Assembly (NCBI RefSeq): GCF_000364605.1
Contig: NZ_KB822578.1
Coordinates: forward strand, 124,001 to 188,000
DNA: 64,000 bases
Direction: 5' to 3'
From: Nocardioides sp. Iso805N
Lineage (GTDB): Bacteria; Actinomycetota; Actinomycetes; Propionibacteriales; Nocardioidaceae
Made by a program: the position numbers and the translations under genes. Numbering within the stretch: the first letter of the stretch is position 1; the number at the start of each line of letters is the position of its first letter. Under the pieces are notes generated by a model, which had not been told where the DNA came from, ran no database searches, and was given only the letters and a program-made list of their open reading frames with translations. Below, piece after piece: positions 59,892-64,000 of the stretch.

Positions 59892-60317
59892 ATGGCTACT
59901 ACTCGCACTGCAACCACCGTCTGGGAGGGCACCCTCTTCGAGGGCGCCGGCAAGGTCACCCTCGACTCCTCCGGCCTCGGCACCTACGACGTGTCCTGGC
60001 CCTCGCGCGCCGAGGCCGCCAACGGCAAGACGAGCCCTGAGGAGCTCATCGCGGCCGCGCACTCCTCCTGCTTCTCGATGGCCTTCTCCAACGGTCTGGC
60101 CAAGAACGACACCCCGGCCACCTCGCTCACCACCTCGGCCGAGGTCGAGTTCACCCCCGGGACCGGTATCACCGGTATCAAGCTCACCGTCCGCGGCGTG
60201 GTTCCCGGCATCGACAACGACACCTTCGTCAAGCTCGCCCAGGAAGCCAAGGCCGGCTGCCCGGTCAGCCAGGCGCTGGCCGGCACCACGATCACGCTGG
60301 ACGCCGCGCTCGCCTGA
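59892..60317 (+). CDS. osmC: OsmC/Ohr family peroxiredoxin
   Basis: 141 residues of the OsmC type: TSPEELIAAAHSSCFSMAFSNGLAKN carries the peroxidatic cysteine and AKAGCPVSQALAGTTITLDAAL the resolving cysteine. It reduces organic hydroperoxides through a thiol cycle in the cytoplasm. It is divergent from a truncated haemoglobin gene, a plausible joint response to oxidative or nitrosative stress. A long palindrome follows the gene. Confidence 0.92.
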   Translation: MATTRTATTVWEGTLFEGAGKVTLDSSGLGTYDVSWPSRAEAANGKTSPEELIAAAHSSCFSMAFSNGLAKNDTPATSLTTSAEVEFTPGTGITGIKLTVRGVVPGIDNDTFVKLAQEAKAGCPVSQALAGTTITLDAALA

Positions 60318-60330
60318 TCGCCACGACGCT

Positions 60331-60366
60331 CGCCGAGCTTGTCGAGGCGCCTCGACAAGCTCGGCG
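60331..60366. repeat. Perfect 36-bp palindrome between osmC and the MscS gene
   Basis: The 18-base half starting CGCCGAGCTTGTCGAGGC is followed by its exact reverse complement. It lies between convergent genes and can form a hairpin or cruciform, so it may terminate both transcripts. CTCGACAAGCTCG-type strings are often dispersed in related actinobacterial genomes, but only this copy is in the window. Confidence 0.7.
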
Positions 60367-60387
60367 AACGCCACGCGTCGCTCCGGC

Positions 60388-61344
60388 CTACTCGCCCGAC
60401 GCCTCGCTCGCGCCGTCGTGGGCCGCAGGCGTGGTCGTCGGGGGAGTGGCGCCGGCGTACGGCGGGGCCGGGAAGAGCACCTTCTGGGTGAACGGCATCG
60501 CGATGCCCTCGTGGTCGAAGCGTGCCTTGATCCGCTGGCGTAGTTCGCGCGCGACCGCCCACTGCCGCATCGGCGCCGTCTTGATCAGCACCCTGACGGT
60601 GATCGCGTCGGGAGTCATGGTCTCCACGCCGGTCACCTCGGGCTCCTCGATGACGATGTCGCGGTAGTCCTCGTCCTCCCAGATGTCGTGCGCGACGGAC
60701 TTCAGGACGCGCTGCACCCGGGCGAGGTCCTCGCCGTACCCGATGCTGACGTCGACCACCGCGCGAGCCCAGTTCTGGCTCATGTTGCCGACCCGCAGGA
60801 TCTCTCCATTGGGTACGTACCAGACGGTGCCGCTCTGGTCGCGCAGCCGGGTGACCCGCAGCGAGACCGCCTCGATGGTGCCCGAGGCGACGCCGACATC
60901 GACCACGTCGCCCACGCCGTACTGGTCCTCGAAGATCATGAAGATGCCCGACAGGAAGTCCTTGACCAAGGACTGGGCGCCGAAGCCGAGCGCGATGCCG
61001 ACGATGCCGGCACTGGCGATGATCGGGGCGATGTTCAGCCCGAGCTCGCTGAGGATCATGGTGCCGAAGATGGCGACCAGCAGGCCGCCGATGATGCTCT
61101 TGAGCAGGTCGCCCATCGTCTTCGCGCGCTGCACCCGACGGGTGTTGTGGCTGGTGGTGAAGCGGTCGGGCAGGACGCCGTCCTCAGCGTGGCGCACCAG
61201 CCGGTCGACGAGCTTGCCGAGGACCCAGCGGATCACCACCGCCAGCAGGATCAACCCGACGATGGCGACCGGCTTGCCGATCACGACGTCGGCGTTGTGG
61301 CGCCAGTCGATGGGGGAGGACCTGGACAGCAGCTGGACGAACAT
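60388..61344 (-). CDS. MscS family mechanosensitive channel
   Basis: 318 residues: N-terminal helices (GKPVAIVGLILLAVVIRWVLG and LLKSIIGGLLVAIFGTMIL), then the pore helix and conserved core APIIASAGIVGIALGFGAQSLVKDFLSGIFMIFEDQYGVGDVV (GFGAQSLVKDFLSG), a beta domain with VWYVPNGEILRVGNMSQNWARAVVDV, and a C-terminal vestibule domain. The C-terminal tail is Pro/Thr/Ala-rich. It releases ions upon hypo-osmotic shock. ATG 61344 is preferred over ATG 61353 because the latter overlaps a -10-like TTAAGAAT lying 7 bases before 61344. Confidence 0.92.
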   Translation of the reverse strand: MFVQLLSRSSPIDWRHNADVVIGKPVAIVGLILLAVVIRWVLGKLVDRLVRHAEDGVLPDRFTTSHNTRRVQRAKTMGDLLKSIIGGLLVAIFGTMILSELGLNIAPIIASAGIVGIALGFGAQSLVKDFLSGIFMIFEDQYGVGDVVDVGVASGTIEAVSLRVTRLRDQSGTVWYVPNGEILRVGNMSQNWARAVVDVSIGYGEDLARVQRVLKSVAHDIWEDEDYRDIVIEEPEVTGVETMTPDAITVRVLIKTAPMRQWAVARELRQRIKARFDHEGIAMPFTQKVLFPAPPYAGATPPTTTPAAHDGASEASGE

Positions 61345-61376
61345 GGGGCCCATTCTTAACAGCCCCGATCAACCGG

Positions 61377-61382
61377 TACGCT
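61377..61382 (+). promoter_or_regulatory. -10 hexamer TACGCT for the 94-residue protein gene
   Basis: TACGCT lies 6 bases before GTG 61389; leaderless arrangement. Confidence 0.55.
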
Positions 61383-61388
61383 GACTTC

Positions 61389-61673
61389 GTGACCAACTCC
61401 TTCGCCCGCCGCGCCCTGACCCTCGGTGCCGCTGTCGCCGCCGTCACCGCGGCTGTCGCCGGTCCCGCCGCCGCCGATGTTCCGACCGGCTGGAGCAACC
61501 CGTCGAACGTGAACCCGCTGCACTTCATCACCCTGATCGTGTTCATCCCGGTCGCCGCCGCACTGGTCATCTCGTTCCTGGTGCTGCTGCCCGGCGTCCT
61601 GCGTGGCGAGGGCCTGATTCCCAAGGCCCACAAGCCGAGCAACCAGCCGCCGGTCGAGCGATCGGGTCACTGA
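61389..61673 (+). CDS. Small exported membrane protein, function unknown
   Basis: 94 residues with a Sec-type signal (LTLGAAVAAVTAAVAGPAAADV, cleavage after AAA near residue 31), a short external segment, one membrane helix (FITLIVFIPVAAALVISFLVLLPG) and a basic cytoplasmic tail. Such small proteins are conserved in actinobacteria without known role. A strong hairpin terminator follows 16 bases after the stop. Confidence 0.7.
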   Translation: MTNSFARRALTLGAAVAAVTAAVAGPAAADVPTGWSNPSNVNPLHFITLIVFIPVAAALVISFLVLLPGVLRGEGLIPKAHKPSNQPPVERSGH

Positions 61674-61689
61674 TCCACTGAGCTGTGCC

Positions 61690-61721
61690 AGAAGGCCCCC
61701 GGGTGATCCCGGGGGCCTTCT
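61690..61721 (+). terminator. Terminator after the 94-residue protein gene
   Basis: AGAAGGCCCCCGGG and its exact complement form a 14-bp stem with a TGAT loop; TCT follows. Confidence 0.85.
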
Positions 61722-61741
61722 CGCGTCTGCAGGTGCCTCGG

Positions 61742-61786
61742 CCTGGGTGAGCTGAGGCGCATCACCCACGCCGCAGCTCACCCAGG
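61742..61786 (-). terminator. Inverted repeat downstream of the septum-formation-like gene
   Basis: CCTGGGTGAGCTG (61742-61754) pairs exactly with 61774-61786 around a 19-base loop, 10 bases beyond the minus-strand stop. Confidence 0.5.
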
Positions 61787-61796
61787 GTGGTGGCGG

Positions 61797-62528
61797 TTAC
61801 TTGCTGGACTTCGCGAAGCAGACCAGGAACCGGTCGCCGGCCCTCCAGGTGGCCTCGGGAGACCACCCGACGTGCCGGGTCCTGTCCGGGCACAGCACGG
61901 CGCCGGCCTCGCGCCGCTCGGAGCGAGTCGGGTAGGCGACCGGCTTGAACTGGACCACGTGGATCGGCCGGTAAGCGTGCTTGGTCGAGCACGGGGTGCC
62001 GTAGTAGGCGCTGGTCAGACACCGCTCGGTGCTGTCGGAGCGGTGCTTGGGGATGGCCGGATGGGACAGGTGCTTCGGCATCGGCAGTAGCCGAGTGGGG
62101 GCGAAGATGACCAGATCGCACCGGAACCACTCGGCTCCTGCCTGCATCTGCGCGACCGTCGGCTGGAAGAAGAGGAAGTCGTAGACCGTGGTCGCGCGCC
62201 GGATCACGCTGCGACCGAGGGTCTGGATCTCGAGCTTGGTGCAGGCGTCGGTGCCCATGCTGGTCAGCAGGGGCTGGCTCAGGCCCGCCAGGGGCGTCTG
62301 GACCTGCGCCACCCCGAACGTGATCGAGGTGTGCGGCTTCGAGCACGGGACCGGCTTCCTCGGGTCGGCGTAGTCGCCCACGCGCTTGAGCGACATTGCA
62401 TGGCACTCACCGACCTTGGGCGTCTGGACCGACGTGGTCGCCTGAGCAGACGTCGCACCGAACGCGACGAGGGATGTCGCGAGCATTGCTCCGATCGCGA
62501 TGAGTGCGTGCGCAGTGCGCCTGGCCAT
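61797..62528 (-). CDS. Secreted protein resembling the septum-formation domain family
   Basis: 243 residues with a Sec signal peptide (AHALIAIGAMLATSLVAFGATSAQA, cleavage near residue 30). The mature part is cysteine-rich: VGECHAMSLKRVGDYADPRKPVPCSKPHTSITFGV shows the VG.C......V.C..PH pattern of septum-formation domains, with more cysteines in DACTKLE, FRCDLV, ERCLTS, TPCSTK, VLCPDRT and LVCFAK that could form disulfides. A GGAGG ribosome binding site precedes the ATG. Located outside the membrane; function not established. Confidence 0.68.
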   Translation of the reverse strand: MARRTAHALIAIGAMLATSLVAFGATSAQATTSVQTPKVGECHAMSLKRVGDYADPRKPVPCSKPHTSITFGVAQVQTPLAGLSQPLLTSMGTDACTKLEIQTLGRSVIRRATTVYDFLFFQPTVAQMQAGAEWFRCDLVIFAPTRLLPMPKHLSHPAIPKHRSDSTERCLTSAYYGTPCSTKHAYRPIHVVQFKPVAYPTRSERREAGAVLCPDRTRHVGWSPEATWRAGDRFLVCFAKSSK

Positions 62529-62650
62529 GACGGTCCTCCCGCGAAATGTCCTGAGTGCGCGTCAGGATGGCACGGTGTGCGGCTCGATGCCGCCGAATTC
62601 AGGTTGCCGCCAGGTGGTGCCGTGTGGCGGGGCCGCCGGCCCGCGGACGC

Positions 62651-62688
62651 AGCAGGGGCGCGGCGCCTGATGGCACCGCGCCCCTGCT
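62651..62688 (-). terminator. Terminator downstream of pepN
   Basis: Exact 13-bp arms (62651-62663 and 62676-62688) with a 12-base loop, 20 bases beyond the pepN stop. Confidence 0.75.
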
Positions 62689-62707
62689 GCTGATCAGGCA
62701 GACGCTG

Positions 62708-64000
62708 CTACTCGGCGTCCTTGGCCTGCGCGGCGAGCGCGCGGGCCGCGGAGTCGCGGCCCTCACGGACGTAGCGCTTCGCGGCCGGCTCGGCCTTCGA
62801 GCCCGCCAGCCAGGCGTCGGCCTTCTCCAGCAGCGCCGGGGAGGCGGCGTACTTCGGGAAGAGGCCGGCCAGGGCGACCGAGGCCTTGTGCGTGCCGAGG
62901 TGCTCCCAGAGGCTGTCGGCCGCAGCGAAGTAGCGGTCGACGTACGGCGCGAGAACCTCCTCCTGCCGCGGCTCGTTGAAGGCCAGCGAGATCTCCCGCG
63001 AGGTCTCGTTCGGCGTAGCCGTGCTGGCCACGACCGCGTCCCAAGCCGCCGCCTTCGCGTCGGCGTCGGGTCGCGAGGCGCGGGCGGCGGCTGCCTTCTC
63101 CTGGCCGGAGATGGTGTTGTCCCGCTCGAGCTCGGCGGCGATCTCGGCCTCACCGAAGGCGCCGGCACGCGCCAGGCCCGCGATCAGCGACCAGCGAAGG
63201 TCCTGGTCGATCTCGAGGCCGTCGAAGGAGAGCGAGCCCTCCAGCAGCGCCTTGAGGTCGGCGATGGCCGCGTCGGTGTGCGTCGCGGCCGCGAACGAGC
63301 GGGCGAAGGTCAGCTGGTGGTCGCTACCGGGAGCGGCCTGGACGAGCAGCTCGCGCAGGCCCTGCTCCCACCGGGCGGCCAGCGCCGCGCGCTTGGCCGG
63401 AGCCGAGTACGTCGCCACCGCGAGCGCGGTGTTGGCCGGGATGCGGGTCACGCCCCAGGCGTCGGTCTCCTGACCGATGTTGGCCAGCACCAGGTCGACG
63501 TACGCGCTGACCGACATCTCGGCGTCGCGGGTCATGTCCCACGCCGCGCTCCACACCAGGGCACGGGGCAGCGAGTCGTCCAGCTTGGACAGCGAGGAGA
63601 GGGCGGTGGTCAGCGACCGCTCGTCGAGGCGGATCTTGGCGTAGGCCAGGTCCTCGTCGTTGAGCAGCAGCAGGTCGGGCTGCTGCTTGCCGACCGCGTC
63701 GGCGACGTCGGTGTGCTCGCCCTCGACATCGATCTCGAGATAGTCGGTGCGCGTCAGCGCGCCGGCCTCGGTGAAGTTGTAGAAGCCGATGCCGAGGCGG
63801 TGGCGACGCAGCGTCGGCCAGTCCGGGTGCGCGGTCTGGCGCACGGCCAGAGAGGCGTAGCTGCCGTCCTCGGCGAGGGTGAACTCCGGCGCCAGCGTGT
63901 TCACGCCAGCGGTCTGCAGCCACTCCTGGGCCCAGCTCTCCAACTCGCGACCGGATGCCTTCTCCAGCGCGGCGAGCAGGTCCTTGAACTCCGGGTTGCC
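62708..64000 (-). CDS. pepN: Aminopeptidase N, C-terminal part (truncated by window edge)
   Basis: The frame stays open to the window edge, giving 430 C-terminal residues. The visible part starts at the end of the M1 peptidase unit (FKDLLAALEKASGRELESWAQEWLQTAGVN, with W..EWL.TAGVN) and continues with the beta-sandwich and the ERAP1-like helical domain (DLRWSLIAGLARAG; FAAADSLWEHLGTHKASVALAGLFP). The zinc site (GAMEN and HEXXH) lies outside the window. This is the actinobacterial PepN layout of about 850 residues. No internal start is likely; translation runs in from beyond 64000. Confidence 0.93.
   Translation of the reverse strand, partial: GNPEFKDLLAALEKASGRELESWAQEWLQTAGVNTLAPEFTLAEDGSYASLAVRQTAHPDWPTLRRHRLGIGFYNFTEAGALTRTDYLEIDVEGEHTDVADAVGKQQPDLLLLNDEDLAYAKIRLDERSLTTALSSLSKLDDSLPRALVWSAAWDMTRDAEMSVSAYVDLVLANIGQETDAWGVTRIPANTALAVATYSAPAKRAALAARWEQGLRELLVQAAPGSDHQLTFARSFAAATHTDAAIADLKALLEGSLSFDGLEIDQDLRWSLIAGLARAGAFGEAEIAAELERDNTISGQEKAAAARASRPDADAKAAAWDAVVASTATPNETSREISLAFNEPRQEEVLAPYVDRYFAAADSLWEHLGTHKASVALAGLFPKYAASPALLEKADAWLAGSKAEPAAKRYVREGRDSAARALAAQAKDAE

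Overview
The window comes from a high-GC Gram-positive actinobacterium, most likely of the Nocardioides/Propionibacteriales type. This rests on the very GC-rich coding sequence, frequent GTG starts, many four-base stop/start overlaps, many start codons lying only 6-8 bases behind a TAnnnT -10 hexamer (leaderless mRNAs), and family content: LLM flavin oxidoreductase, VKOR plus DUF929 plus DsbA-like protein, group II truncated haemoglobin, ERAP1-like PepN, Orn, EttA. The assignment is inference; there is no rRNA or other phylogenetic marker beyond three tRNAs. No insertion sequence, integrase, prophage or CRISPR array was seen, and no gene-free stretch exceeds 300 bases (the longest, about 200-230 bases, lie near 12.8, 16.5 and 42.3 kb).

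Layout. 0-10 kb: a co-directional, mostly overlapping run that starts with the permease and two ATPases of a LIV/HAAT-type ABC importer and continues with two different MmgE/PrpD proteins, an Asp/Glu/hydantoin racemase, a fumarate-reductase-like flavoprotein, a split-barrel flavin/F420 protein, an EthD-like barrel protein, an unrecognised protein and an LLM oxidoreductase. It reads as an import-and-catabolism operon for an unknown chiral carboxylic substrate and is the best candidate for an undescribed pathway. 10-18 kb: VOC protein, APC permease, two lipoproteins, tRNA-Lys, PYROXD2-like oxidoreductase, acetyltransferase, lactonase-type MBL hydrolase, tRNA-His. 18-21.3 kb: orn and a disulfide-bond set (VKOR, DUF929, DsbA-like). 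21.3-25.3 kb: a small membrane protein with an adenosine-deaminase-family enzyme, then a ferric-reductase-like flavoprotein, an FMN-binding protein and its ApbE flavinyltransferase. 25.3-28.8 kb: MarR regulator, MFS exporter and two isochorismatase-fold proteins, closed by three hairpins. 28.8-38.2 kb: CDP-glycerol transferase-like enzyme, tRNA-Arg, EAL protein, zinc-ribbon membrane protein, aminopeptidase P, then PrsW and two large GTPases. 38.2-42.3 kb: a cysteine dioxygenase-rhodanese fusion followed by an OpuC-type osmoprotectant importer with a strong terminator. 42.4-49.2 kb: SSB paralogue, EttA, ScyD/ScyE-like secreted protein, MarR regulator, thiolase, double-hotdog thioesterase. 49.2-59.4 kb: complete kdpABCDE potassium system with a small membrane ORF in the KdpF position and a KUP/KimA-like APC transporter downstream. 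59.4-64 kb: truncated haemoglobin and OsmC divergently transcribed, MscS channel, small secreted/membrane proteins, and the 3' part of pepN running off the right edge.

Functional threads: K+ and osmotic homeostasis (Kdp, KimA-like carrier, OpuC, MscS) and extracytoplasmic thiol/flavin redox chemistry (VKOR, DsbA-like, DUF929, ferric-reductase-like, FMN-binding, ApbE) dominate the non-catabolic parts. Start codons were often chosen because the upstream alternative lies inside the -10 hexamer.
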